A DNA stretch of 64,000 nucleotides from assembly GCA_964017185.1 (NCBI GenBank), contig OZ024875.1, forward strand, positions 26,793,456-26,857,455, in the 5' to 3' direction. The translations under genes and the position numbers were made by a program. Shown here piece after piece: positions 23,914 to 36,100 of the stretch (positions are counted from its first letter, which is position 1; every line of letters begins with the position of its first letter). This DNA comes from Rugalucina vietnamica (lineage: Eukaryota; Mollusca; Bivalvia; Lucinida; Lucinidae). Under the pieces are notes generated by a model, which saw nothing but the letters and a program-made list of their open reading frames with translations, ran no database searches and was not told where the DNA came from.

Positions 23914-23964
23914 ATTTGTTTTTAGATGATTCTCAAAATTTGGTATCCATTGTACATATCATAT

Positions 23965-24185
23965 GAGTCATGACGCGAGAAAACCGGTCTTCGGTCTAAT
24001 ATAAACCGACTTGTACAGTCTCAGAAGCAGGCTAGAAGCTTGAAATTTATTATTTAAGAAGAAGAGAAATTGTACTATCCCTGTAGTGAAAACGAAGGCG
24101 CTGATCAGCTGTGCAGTCACTGCACAGCTGATCTGCGCCTTTGTTTTCGCCTAGGCGAATATCCAGTTTTCTCATGACGTGGCTC
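23965..24185 (-). mobile_element. GAGCC-family hairpin MITE, copy 4
   Basis: It begins GAGTCATGACGCGAGAAAAC and ends CATGACGTGGCTC, flanked by ATAT on both sides. The hairpin arms are CTGATCAGCTGTGCAGTCAC and TGCACAGCTGATCTGCGCC. It is only 50 bp from copy 3 and in opposite orientation. Confidence 0.85.
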
Positions 24186-24372
24186 ATATTAAATATCAAA
24201 ATAAGACCTTGATTCTGGAATCTGAAGTATGACAAAAGAGTGTTTGCACGAATGATTGCTTCTTTTGTCATTTACACAGTTTTTAGTTGGAAGCATGTTT
24301 GTTTGCTGCCTGAGACTTTGAAATGCCTACAAACAATTATTGTTGGCATACTGCAAATATAATGATAGATGC

Positions 24373-24681
24373 ACCAGTTATTTGTAACCAATGCCCCCCC
24401 CCCTCCTCCCCCTGGGGATAGCTGGGCTAAAGTGCGGGGCAATTACTTTTCAAGTGGGGAAATGACAGGGTTTTGACATTACTTTTCAAGGGGAAATGAC
24501 AGGGTTTTGACATTAGGACCCTTACCCCAGGGAGATTTTCTATTGCGAAGGGTGGGGCAAAGAGCAAAGTTTTGACCTCCAGTTTGCCCCCTGGGGTAGG
24601 GTCTCATAGCAGGGCACTGAAACTGAAAAGTCATAATCACCTTCCCCGTAGGTGTGGGAGCAGTGGTTACAAATGACTGTG
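24373..24681. mobile_element. CCAGT-family inverted-repeat element, copy 1
   Basis: The left end ACCAGTTATTTGTAACCAAT pairs with the right end GTGGTTACAAATGACTG, and TGCA flanks both ends. The interior is G/C-skewed (CCCCCTGGGGATAG, TTACCCCAGGGAGATTTTC, TTGCCCCCTGGGGTAGGG) and includes a direct duplication of GGGAAATGACAGGGTTTTGA. Further copies lie at 46443-46734 and 55238-55312. Confidence 0.75.
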
Positions 24682-25149
24682 CATAAAGTACATGTAATTT
24701 TGCTACTTTATGCTAGTACATGTATGTCAATGCTTTGTTCATTCCATATATTCATATCATATCATATTAATTTATTATTTTTATTAGCCACGTCATATAG
24801 CAATACATGACCAAACATGTACATTTCTGTTATTCAACAAGCAATGAAATGAAAACCGATTTGTAGACATGTACTGTGTTGATTAAATCAAGAAGAATGA
24901 GAAATAAAAATGTTCTCACTGTTCTTTGTCTTATGTATCCCATAATCATTTCTTTCTAAAATTTTTTTAAGAAAGTGAAAGGTAACCATGTTACTGGTAA
25001 ACATGTGAAATGCTCATGGCATTACGTAAACATGTCCATGCACTATACAGTGATATTTTTTTTTCAATAGGAAAAATTGAAAATTTCATAGGAAACATTT
25101 TGAAGTTTCTAATATTTTTACTCGAAACATTGATTGTGGATACATGTTA
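24682..25149. other. No recognisable feature
   Basis: AT-rich, no exon or repeat family identified. Confidence 0.4.
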
Positions 25150-25572
25150 GAACCGCCTCACCTTTACAAACGTCTTCAGAAACCAAAGTCCTAGTATCTT
25201 AAAACTTGACATGTACCAAGGACTCCAGCTCAACAAAGTGTATATGAATTATGACCCTGGGATGACCTAGACCTATTTATTGCAAGGTCATTTTTGTCGC
25301 CATGCCCATGTATCGTAGACTTTTAATTATTCTTCTCCACAACCAAAAGTCTTAAAGGATTTTGAAACTTGACATGAAGCTTCTTTAAAGTGTATATAGA
25401 TGATAATCCTTGGATGACAATGGCCTATTTTATGACAAGGTCACCAATGATTTTGAATGGCAAAAAATCATCTAAACTTGCAAACTCATTAAAACAAGAA
25501 CATGTATGGAAATATTGGATTAGTATGTACAAGGTCTCAGGTGAGTGTTTATAGGACTATTGGTCCTCTATA
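25150..25572 (+). mobile_element. AGCTCACCT-family fragment, right end only
   Basis: A 3' terminal piece with two degraded monomer segments (TTATGACCCTGGGATGACC, CGCCATGCCCATGTATCG) that ends GTCTCAGGTGAGTGTTTATA then GGACTATTGGTCCTCT. The left end is missing. Confidence 0.7.
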
Positions 25573-25729
25573 ATCCGATTTTACAAAGTTGTCTAGGGTC
25601 ACTTTTGGTTCTGTGTTCCGCTAACTAAACCGGTAAGCGGGACAATTCAGGTCACAGGGAGACGACAGTAATCAATGCAGTGATTATGGTTTCTTAATTT
25701 GTATAGTAAGTGCTATAAACCAGAGGGCC

Positions 25730-26690
25730 ATGGGTGCTGAAAGGCTAACATGACAACTGATCAGTGGACTTCACTGTAAAATATGCCAAGGTCATCTCAA
25801 CCTGAGATTACACTTATATAATCTTTGTAGAGCTTGTATCCCTCGTGCGACAGAACATATGACTTCTAGGCATGGTGGTCATCTTGGTCATGTGACCATT
25901 ACCACTGATATAACTTTTTTTCCTTCTTCACAAGGAAACTTCACATGAAATTTGGCTTTGATTGCCCGAGTTGCCTCAGAGATGCTTGCATATTATGGGC
26001 ATTAATATGTATTTATCCCCAAGGCAAGGGTAGAAAATTCCCCTGGGGTCATTTTTCCAGAAACATAAATCATCAGTGAATTTGCTTAATTCCTTCAAGT
26101 TTGCCCCAATTAAAAGGCTTTGTAACATTATTTCTCATTTCAATGCATGTGCAACCAAAATTTACTTTGCCATAAAAAAGGTCAAGATCACCGTCATGAT
26201 TTGTATTAACTTTGTTACTTTGTCCCTGATGCTTTATGCCAAGTTTCAATATCAAAGGAATTTGAGATTTTTACAGGGTTTTACCATATATGGCCATGGC
26301 GACCATCTTTCTTATAAATGTGACCATAACCTTTTACATTGATCCCCCTTCACATAGAAGCTAATTTGACTAGTGTTTTTTGATTGGCTTGACATTTGAA
26401 TTTCATGGCTATTTACAAATATTTAGCCCGCAAACAGGGGCTGATAATAATCCCATGAGGACTTTTTTTTTATTCAGAAACACCAATTTGTTGTCTGTTT
26501 GCAAATTGCCTGCAAATTTTCACCACTAAATGACTTAGTAACATAGATCTATGACCAGAATTGACCTCTCCATAATTAGGTCAAGGTCATCTCAAGGTCA
26601 TGATTTATATAAATTTGATAGAATCCCTAAAGTGCAAGTCCCTGATGCTACATACTAAGTTCAAAATCACGGATAAGAACTTTGGGGTCT
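25730..26690 (-). mobile_element. AGCTCACCT-family fragment in reverse orientation
   Basis: Monomer landmarks appear as reverse complements: GCATGGTGGTCATCTTGGTC then ATGTGACC, and TTTGGCTTTGATTGCC. The segment is diverged and lacks clear ends. It lies immediately before the forward copy that begins at 26716. Confidence 0.65.
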
Positions 26691-26715
26691 ATAGAAGAAG
26701 ATTTTAAAGGTTTTA

Positions 26716-28943
26716 GCTCACCTGAGCCATTAGGCACGGCTCACAAGGTGAGCTTACAGGATGGCCATGATCAGGCGTCCGTCCGTCGTCCGTCCGTCCG
26801 TCGTCGTCCACAATTTTCAAAGATCTTCTCTGAAAGCGCTTGGCCAATCAAAGCCAAATTTTATATGAAGCATCTATGGGAAGGGGGAACCAATGTGTTT
26901 ATAAATAATCCAGGTCACATAACCAAGATGGCCGCCATGCCCATATATGGTAAAATCCTTCAAAATTCTTCTTCTCCGGAACCACCGGACCGATTTCAAC
27001 GAAACTTGGCATGAATCATCTGAGACTGGAGTACTACAATGTGTTTATAAATTATGACCTTTGGATGACCTTGACCTATTTTACGGCAAGGTCAACATAG
27101 GTCGCCCATGCATTTGAATGGGGAAAATTGTTAAAATGTCATTTGAAAGGTAAATCTTGCTGGAAATGGGCAAATGGACTGAAGGTAGGTAATTCTGAAA
27201 AAAAATTGGACCCCAGGGGTTGGTCTGCCCCCACCCTGGGGCAATATACATGTATATTACAAAAATATTCAAAGATCTTCTTCTCTGAAACCACTTGGCC
27301 AATCAAAGCCAAATTTTATAGGAAGCATCTATGGGAAGGGGGAATCAATGTGTTTATAAATAATCTACGTCACATGACCAAGATGGCCGCCATGCCCATA
27401 TATGGTAAAAACCCTTCAAAATTCTTCTCCGGAACCACTGGACCGATTTCAACGAAACTTGGCATGAAGCATCGGGGACTAGAGTACTACAATGTGTTTA
27501 TAAATTATGACCTTTGGATGACCTTGACCTATTTTACGGCAAGGTCAACATAGGTCGCCCATGCATTTGAATGGGGAAAATTGTTAAAATGTCATTTGAA
27601 AGGCAAATCTTGCAGGAAATGGGCAAATGGACTGATGGTAGGTAATTCTGAAAAAAATTTAGACCCCAGGGGTTGGTCTGTCCCCATCCCGGGGCAATAT
27701 ACATGTATATTAGCCTTACAAAAATATTCAAAGATCTTCTTCTCTGAAACAACTTGGCCAATCAAAGCCAAATTTTATAGGAAGCATCAATGGGAAGGGG
27801 GAATCAATGTGTTTATAAATAATCCAGGTCACATGACCAAGATGGCCACCATGCCCATATATGGTAAAAACCGTTCAAAATTCATCTTCTCCTGAACCAA
27901 TGGACCAATTTCAACAAAACTTTGCATGAACCATCGGGGACTGAAGTACTACAATGTGTTTATAAATTATGACCTTTGGATGACCTTGACCTATTTTACA
28001 GCAAGGTCAACATAGGTCGACAATGCACTTGAATGGGGAAAACTTTTAAAATGTCATTTAAAGTGAATGTCTTGCAGGAAATGGGCAGTAAGACTGAATA
28101 TTAATGATTCTGAAAAAAACTATATACATGTATATTACATGTTCTCCTCTGAAACCGCTTGGCCAATCAAAGCCAAATTTCATGTGAAGCATCTATAGAA
28201 TAAGGGAATCGATGTATATATAAATAATCAAGGTAACATGACCAAGATGGCCGCCATGCCCATATATGGTATAAACCCTTCAAAAATCTTCTTCTCCGGA
28301 ACCGGTGGATCGATTTCGAAGAAACTTGGCATGAAGCATCGATGACTCAAGTACTACAATGTATATATAAATCATGACCCTGTGATGACCTTGACCTATT
28401 TTAAGGCAAGGTCAACATGGGTTGCCTATGTATTGGAATGGGTAAACTGTTAAAATGTCATTTGAAGGGAAAATCTTGTATGGACAGTATATTGATTATT
28501 CTGAAAAAATAATGGCCCAAGGGCTAAACCTGCCCCTATACTGGGACTATTTTCTATGTCGGGATGACGTCATACAGGTAAGATTGTTCATTCGGTGGAG
28601 GTACATTACTCGGTGTTTATCGTTATGCCTTACCAAATTTGGAGCGCAAAATATGGAATAAAAATGTAATTTTTTCATCAAAACATTGCATATTCTATTA
28701 GATTTCCGGTTATAATTTATTCCAAGGTAAGGAATGCGTAATATTTTGGTCATATTATGATTTTATTAGCCTCTGAAAGTAGTAAATGCATAGCGATAAT
28801 GACCGAGATTACCACCTCCACCGAATGAAGAAAATAGAGAGAAAGGTGTCCGATATTGATTTCTTTTCACGGAAGAGTACCTTGCCGACCTGCCCTATAC
28901 AGCAGATCTCAGGTGAGCGTTTACAGGACCATTGGTCCTCTGG
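26716..28943 (+). mobile_element. AGCTCACCT-family repeat element, copy 3 (about 2.2 kb, expanded)
   Basis: It starts AGCTCACCTGAGCC and ends CTCAGGTGAGCGTTTACAGG, ACCATTGGTCCTCTGG. It belongs to the same subfamily as 6598-8061 but has one more monomer, so unequal exchange has changed the monomer number. Near the right end it is interrupted by a small element at 28587-28832. Frames such as 27128-27553 simply read through monomers and recur at 6995 and 27581. Confidence 0.85.
28587..28832. mobile_element. Small inverted-repeat element nested in copy 3
   Basis: The left end TTCATTCGGTGGAGGT pairs with the right end ACCTCCACCGAATGAA, and pairing continues weakly inward (TCGGTGTTTATCGTTATG against CATAGCGATAATGACCGA). 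Comparison with the uninterrupted element at 7970-8030 shows that extra sequence has been inserted here. Confidence 0.75.
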
Positions 28944-29133
28944 TTACCTTATATGGGCATAGCGGCCATATTGGTCATGTGACATGGATCGTTCCCCCTT
29001 CCAAATGAGGTTCCATTTTGATATGAGAAGATCTTTGAAAACGGTTGACGACGACTCGACGAACGGACACCGGACCATTGGTACATTGTATCCTATAAGC
29101 TCACCTTGTGAACCCTCGGCTCAGGTGAGCTGA
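28944..29133 (-). mobile_element. Left end of an AGCTCACCT element in reverse orientation
   Basis: It ends TATAAGCTCACCTTGTGAAC then CTCGGCTCAGGTGAGCT, the reverse complement of the family's left-terminal hairpin. Together with copy 3 it forms a tail-to-tail composite. Confidence 0.75.
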
Positions 29134-29858
29134 AAAGTCTGGTTCAGATAGGCCCTGGCGCAAAAGACACTGAATTTAGAATCCGATATGATGATGTACA
29201 CTGCTGTGCTTGTGGTTTTATCAGGTTAGACGGCTCGTCTGCATCTAGTCAAGGACTACATGTATCTAAATCAACTTGAAAGAGTAACCTTGATCGTGTT
29301 GAGAACGTCCTTTTCGTACTGAAGGTACTCATTATCATCGCTAACCGACATTGGCTTGGGCCAGATTAAACCGGTAGATGTCTTGGTCTGGCCGATACTT
29401 GGGCTTTCCCCACAAATCGACAGGATGACCAGGAACATCATGTCAGTAAAAGAGAAATTCTGTACAAATTCTGCTGGATGGCCGACCTATATCCACGGTA
29501 TGCCCTTAGCTAAAGATGTTGGACAAAGACTGTGTGGGTACGCAGACCTCTGGATTTCAAAGTCTTGTCATATTCTACTGAAATCGGGCTTTAATGGTAC
29601 ATGGCGTTAAAATTTCAGTTAATGATGTGCATGTATGCATTAAATGATCCTTCCATGCATCGTGATTTAGCATAAGGCTTATGTTAATGCGTAAACAGGT
29701 TCAATTCCTACATAATAATAATCGTCAACGCAATTTGCCCTTTCCAAATTATTATCATAAAAGGCTATTGAATTTCCCGACGTTCGCCCTCTTTATCACT
29801 GCTCCTCAACATAGGATCTACATCTATAATTTTATTTCCACCAGCATATATCTCAATT
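29134..29858. other. Upstream region of PRODH2, no element recognised
   Basis: About 725 bp between the last repeat and the PRODH2 start codon, less repetitive than the rest of the window. It probably holds the 5' untranslated region and promoter, but I see no clear TATA box or initiator. The frame at 29356-29610 has no recognisable domain. Confidence 0.4.
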
Positions 29859-30182
29859 ATGTCATTTCGTCTTGTAACAAAACCAACGCTTCGGATCTGT
29901 AGAAATCTACTCCCAGATTCTGTGTTACCGAACAGTGCAAACAGCGTCTCTGTTGTGTACCCCCATTATATCCACACTGCCAGGCCTTATAATCGGATCT
30001 CTTACGTTGACGCCGATTTCGCCGTCACAGACGTTACAGAGAGGAAGCGTATCCAGCAGACTGTCGTTGATTTCAGGGATTTCAAAAGAGCGTATGGATC
30101 TGTATCGTTATGGAATATAACACAATCGTTGCTCATATTTCGAATGTGTTCATTCAGTTGGCTTTTGGACAATGGCTCACAG
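29859..30182 (+). CDS. PRODH2: PRODH2 exon 1 (codons 1-108)
   Basis: It opens MSFRLVTKPTLRICRNLL, a basic amphipathic leader, and ends SLLIFRMCSFSWLLDNGSQ, which aligns with the family's LLVxRLC segment. The donor is CAG/GTAGGC, phase 0. This ATG was chosen because it gives a plausible targeting sequence; an ATG further on (30,092) would remove the leader. Confidence 0.85.
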
Positions 30183-33100
30183 GTAGGCATTCTTGGTAAC
30201 GTTTATCAAAAGATAAGTGACGTATATCAAAAGACAATTGTTTCATTTTTTTTTTAAAGTGGAATTATCTAACGACCGTTACGCTCGATTTTTGCATACA
30301 AAACTTTGTATATGTGACGTCCAGCCGCTTCATTAAATTGTCAGCCCGTTCGTATTTGTTCCGGATTTCATATCAAGTGATGTTCAATGTCAAAATTTAA
30401 ATTTTCCGTTGATATTGCATTACAGTCTCTTTCCTTGTAGATTTGATAATGAGAACGGTGCGCACAAGCGTGGTCGTACACTTCGGCTGCGCTCTGCGTA
30501 TGGTTTCTACGCCTGTTTCCCGCTGCGAAATCGCACGCTGCTAGAAATGACGGTCTAACGGTCATTATTGCATAAATACCCGTGTCACACGATATTAACA
30601 GCCGTTTATTAATGAAGAGAAAGCCATGCATTAATATTGCAATTCACGCGCGCACGTGCTGTTAATACATGGCTTTTACTTATGCTCGTTACCGGGCGCC
30701 ACGCAAAGCACGTGCTAGTAATGAGAAACTGAAGTCCGCCCGGAACGAGCATAAAAACGAAAGTTCTTACGCGTATGAAAATGTGATGAGGCTGTAAAAT
30801 ATAGTGCACCATAATTCTTTCGTTTCTGCACCTTATTTCTTTCGTTTCTGCAGAATTTATGCAATAATAGCGATCAAAAATGATTTTGTCATTCATTAAC
30901 ATTCGCTAGGTCCCTCGGGGAGTGTTGAAAACCTCGGGCTACGCCCTCGGTTTTCAACACTCCCCTCGGGACCTAGCGAATGTTAATGAATGGAAAATCA
31001 TGTTTGATCCCTATATTGGCATATATGGAAATACCATTGACGGTGCACGGAGAACCAAAGCTAACGACATTGTGTGCCAAAACTGAATCTTACTTTTGCA
31101 GCTCATAAAATGGAGCAGACGACTCGCAGGGCCACGTCTATTCAACGCCGCCATGAAATCAACGTTTTATCGCCAGTTTGTTGGCGGAGAGACGCTGAAC
31201 GATATACAGACTGTCATCGCCCGACTCCGGTCTGTGGGGGTGGGGCCAATGTTGTGTGTGCCTATTGAGGAGGACGTCGGGGAAGCCAGGTAATGCTCAT
31301 CACAGGTTTTATAATTTTAAGTGATGCGCACTTCACGGTATAAATTGAACTGAATGACAAGACTGCTAAATGGCGCACATCATTAGGTAACCGTCGTGGG
31401 CGAGAATTGTTGTAGGTAGTCAAAAGTGAATAATAATTATACGCCAAAAGGGTCTGGCATTAGTTAAACTGTATTGCTTAGCGGTAGCGTCATAAGCGTT
31501 GCTCACGCAACTGACTAAATGGGCCGCTCCGCCCACTGGGACCTAGAAGAAATAGATGGGCTGCTTGTGCCTCCAGGCAAAGCTTCCTACATGTATCTAC
31601 TGACCGACCATCTGATTACTGGTTAACCGCTCATGTCTGAGCCTGCCCAGGAAAAGTGGTTTAGTCAAACCATCCATACATGATGGTTATATTTATGAAG
31701 CTTATTTTGAGTGTCATGACACCCTAATGTTGGGTAAAAGTCCCATAAAATGGAGGCAACGTCCCGACATGACCATTGCTGTTGACTGGGACGTAAAGAA
31801 TCAATTCAAACAAACAAACAAAAGCAATTGACTAAATGGCTTCGGTCCAGTGTTCGGACTCCTTACGACAGAATATCGGCATTGTTTGTCAGCCGACACA
31901 TTCCATTTATAATCACCTTTTAGAAATTGGAAAGATATGTTAGTGTCACGAGTACGTGTGGATCTAGTGCAACGACGTTGTCAAAATTGCGACGATATTC
32001 TACAGTATACAGTATACCATATTCAGATACATGTACATTTATTCATTGGTTTCAATTTATGGCTGAATATGTGAAAGTCACACTGCTTATGCCACATTGC
32101 CCCGATCATCGTACGATTTTTCGGTCTGCGATTTTCCCTACGATTTTTAGACATCGAAGGTAATCGTGGACTATGACGTACGTGTTTAAAATTCATACGG
32201 GCATCGTACGATTTTTTTTCTCTCGCTTTCGTCGACGTACTGAGTCAGAACCGTACGGAGATGGTAGGGTATCCGCATACATAAAGTGGAAATCGTACGG
32301 AGCCCGTGCGATGTCCGTGAGGAGTCACTTCGATTTTCGACTGAGCCCTTGCTGTTTCCATACGACCGCGGTACGATTTTTTGTCCCCAAATTATCATAA
32401 AAAATCGTGCGGTGATCACGATCATCGCAGGGACTCCATACGGCGCTCGAACGACGTGTCTACGGGCTACGGTCTTAACGATTTTTAAAACTTTGTAAAA
32501 GTGCAGACTATTAAAAAAGCGTAGATGCTACGGAGATCGCAGGAAGCCGTAGAATCATAGGGTCACCCTGCGGAGACCGTATGAAAATGCAAAAATTGGC
32601 ATCGTACGATCATCGCAAGCTAATCGTAGACCAAATGTAACCTAGGCATTATTGTCACGGTGTAGACACTCTGAAAATCAATCAGTAGACATCATGAGCA
32701 GTTGACAATTCCACAATACTGAATAAAGTACAGTTAGGGTTGTAAATCTGTGAGCGCTGTCGACCGAGTCAGTACTTGCAAAAACCTGCTGTCATCTGAG
32801 AATATCGACAAACTTTAAATAAAGCTAGCGATTTGGTAGTCGACAGACACAAGACAGGACTGCCAATAATAATTTGTGCTCAGGATGTCTTCTATCAACT
32901 TTTTTTTCTGAAGTTCATTCTGTGAAAAAATTTATCACTGTGTATAACCGTACAGTGAGCCAAAACGGAAGTGACACCAACTGTATGATTTTCAGGGTAT
33001 CTACTGTGGTTTTTAGGATGTCTGTTGTTTGATTTTCATGGCGTCTACGTTCAGTCAGTTTGCTGTTTGATCTTCTGAGTGTCTATTGAGTGATTTTCAT

Positions 33101-36100
33101 GATGTCCACTGAGCCATTTTCATGATGTCTATTGATTAAATTTACGGATGTCTGTTTTCATGATGTCTATGATTGATTCTTATGGTGTCCACCGCTAATT
33201 TTCAGAATGTATGCTGTTTTATTCTATCATGCCTGCTCCATTTTATTCAGGCTGTCTACTGAGAAATTTCAGGATGCCTACTTAGCGATTTTCATGCTGT
33301 CTACTGAATGGTTTTCAGGCTGTCTACTGAATGATTTTCAGGCTGACTACTGAATGATTTTCAGACTGTCTGTTGAGTGATTTTCAGGATGTCTACTGAA
33401 TGATTATCAGGCTGTCTGCTGAATGATTTTCAGGCTGACTACTGAATGGTTTTCAGACTGTCTGTTGAGTGATTTTCAAAATGTCTACTGAATGATTTTC
33501 AGGCTGCCTACTGAATGATTTTCAGGCTGACTACTGAATGATTTTCAGACTGTCTGTTGAGTGATTTTCAAGATGTCTACTGAATGATTTTCAGGCACTC
33601 TATTGAATGATTTTCAGGCTGTCTGTTGAGTGATTTTCAGGATGTCTACTAAATGATTTTCAGGCATGCTACTGAACGATTTTCAGGATGTCTACCATAT
33701 GATTTTTAGGCTGTCTACTGAATGATTTTCAGGCTGGCTACTTAATGATTTTCAGAAATTTTCAGGATGTCTACTGAGCGATTTTCATGCTGTGTACTGA
33801 ATAATTTTCAGGCTGTCTACTGCATGATTTTAAGGCTGTCTACTGTATGATTTTCAGGCTGTCTACTGAATGATTTTCAGGATATCTGTTAAGTGATTTT
33901 CAAGATGTCTACGGAATGATTTTCAGGCTGTCTGTTGAGTGATTTTTAGAATGTCTACTTAGTGATTTTAGGCCGTCTACTGAATGATTTTCAGACTGTC
34001 TACTGTGTGATTTTCAGGATGTCTGCTGAGTAATTTTCAGGATTAATTTTCAAGACTTTTAGGACTGAGTGAGACTGAGTCAGGATTTTTAGTACTGACT
34101 GACGGACTGATTTCATGACTGAGTGATTTTCTACCATATGATTATCAGGCTGTCTACTGAATGATTTTCAGGCTGGCTACTGAGTGATTTTCAGGATGTC
34201 TACTGAGCGATTTTCATGCTGTCTACTGAATGATTTCCAGGCTGTCTACTGAATGATTTCCAGGCTGTCTACTGAATGATTTTCAGGCTGTCTTCTGCAT
34301 GATTTTCAGGCTGTCTACTGAATGATTTTCAGGCTGTCTACTGAATGATTTTCAGGCTGTCTACTGAATGATTTTCAGGCTACATGTATCTGTTAAGTGA
34401 TTTTCAAGATGTCTACGGAATGATTTTCAGGCTGTCTATTGAGTGATTTTTAGAATGTCTACTTAGTGATTTTTATGCCGTCTAGTGAATGATTTTCAGA
34501 CTGTCTACTGTGTGATTTTCAGGATGTCTGCTGAGTAATTTTCAGGATTGATTTTCAAGAATTTTAGGACTGAGTGAGACTGAGTCAGGATTTTTAGGAC
34601 TGACTGATTTCAGGACGGAGTGATTTTCAAGATGTTTACTAATTGATTTCAGGGTATCTACTGAATGATTTTCAGGCTGTCTGCTGAATGGTTTTCAGGC
34701 TGTCTACTTAATGATCTTCATGCTGTCTGCTGAATAGTTTTCAGGCTGTCTACTGAATGATTTTCAGGCTGTCTGTTGAGTGATTTTCAGGATGTCTACA
34801 TAGTAATTTTAGGCCATCTACTGAATGATTTTCAGACTGTCCACTATGTGATTTTCAGGATGTCTGCTGAGTAATTTTCAGGATGTCTTCTGAGTGATTT
34901 TCAGGATGTTTACTTATTAATCAGGCTATCTACTGAATGATTTTCAAGCTGTCTACTACTGAGTGATTTCCAGGATGTCTACTGAGTGATTTTCAGGATG
35001 TCTACTGAGTGATTTTCAGGATGTCTACTGAGTGATTTCCAGTATATTTACTGAGTGATTTCAGGATATCTAGTAAATGATTTTCAGGTTGTCTACTGAG
35101 TGATTTTCAGAATGTCTACTGAGTGATTTTCAAGATGTCTACTGATTGATTTACATGATGTCTACTGACTGATTGTCAGGATGTCTAATGAGTGATTTTC
35201 AGGCTGTCTAATGACTGATTTCCAGGATGTCTACTAGTTGATTTTAGGATGTCTCCTGAGTGATTTTCAGTCTTCTGAATGATTTTCAGGATGTCTACTG
35301 ATTGATTTTTGGATGTCAAATGAGATATTTTCAGGATGTTAACAGTGATTTTCAGGATGTCTACTGATTGATTTTCATGCTGTCTACTGACAGATTTTCA
35401 GGATGTCTACTGAGTGATTTTCAGGCTGTCTTCTGATTAATTTTCAGACTGTCTAGATTTTCAAGCTGTCTGCTGAGTGATTTTCAAGATGTCTACTGAA
35501 TGATTTTCAGACTGTCTTCTGTATGGTTTTCCTGATTTCTAATGATTAATTTTCAGGATGTCTACTGATTGTTTTTCCGGATATCAGACTGTCTGCTGAG
35601 TGATTTTCATGATGTCTACTGACAGATTTTCAAACTGTCAACTGACTGATTTTCAGGCTGTCTACTGATTGATTGTCAGGCTGTCTACTCAGTGATTTTC
35701 AGGATGTCTACTGAGTGATTTTCAGGCTGTCCACTGAATGATTTTAGGACGTCTACTGAATGATTTTCAGGCTGTCTACTGAATGATTTTAAGGCTTTCT
35801 ACTGATTTATTTACTGGATGTCTGTTGATTGATTTTCAGGTTGTCTACTGATTGATTTTCAGACTCTCTACTGAGTGATTTTCAGGATTCTACTGAGTGA
35901 TTTTCAGGATTCTGCTGAGTGATTTTCAGGATTCTACTGAGTGATTTTCAGGATGTCTTCTGAATTATTTTCAGGCTGTCTACTGACTGATTTTTAGATC
36001 CAATGTTCGATTTTCAGGATGTCTTTTGCATGATTTTCAGGATGTCTACTGACTGATTTTAAGAATGTATACTTTTTAATTTTCAAGATGTCTACTGTTT

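Noticed and set aside
27128-27553. 141-codon open frame with relatives at 6995 and 27581
   Set aside because: It follows tandem monomers of the AGCTCACCT family and has no known domain; matching frames exist on the other strand as well.
30368-30902. Minus-strand frames in PRODH2 intron 1
   Set aside because: They cover palindromic sequence and have no domain or splice support.
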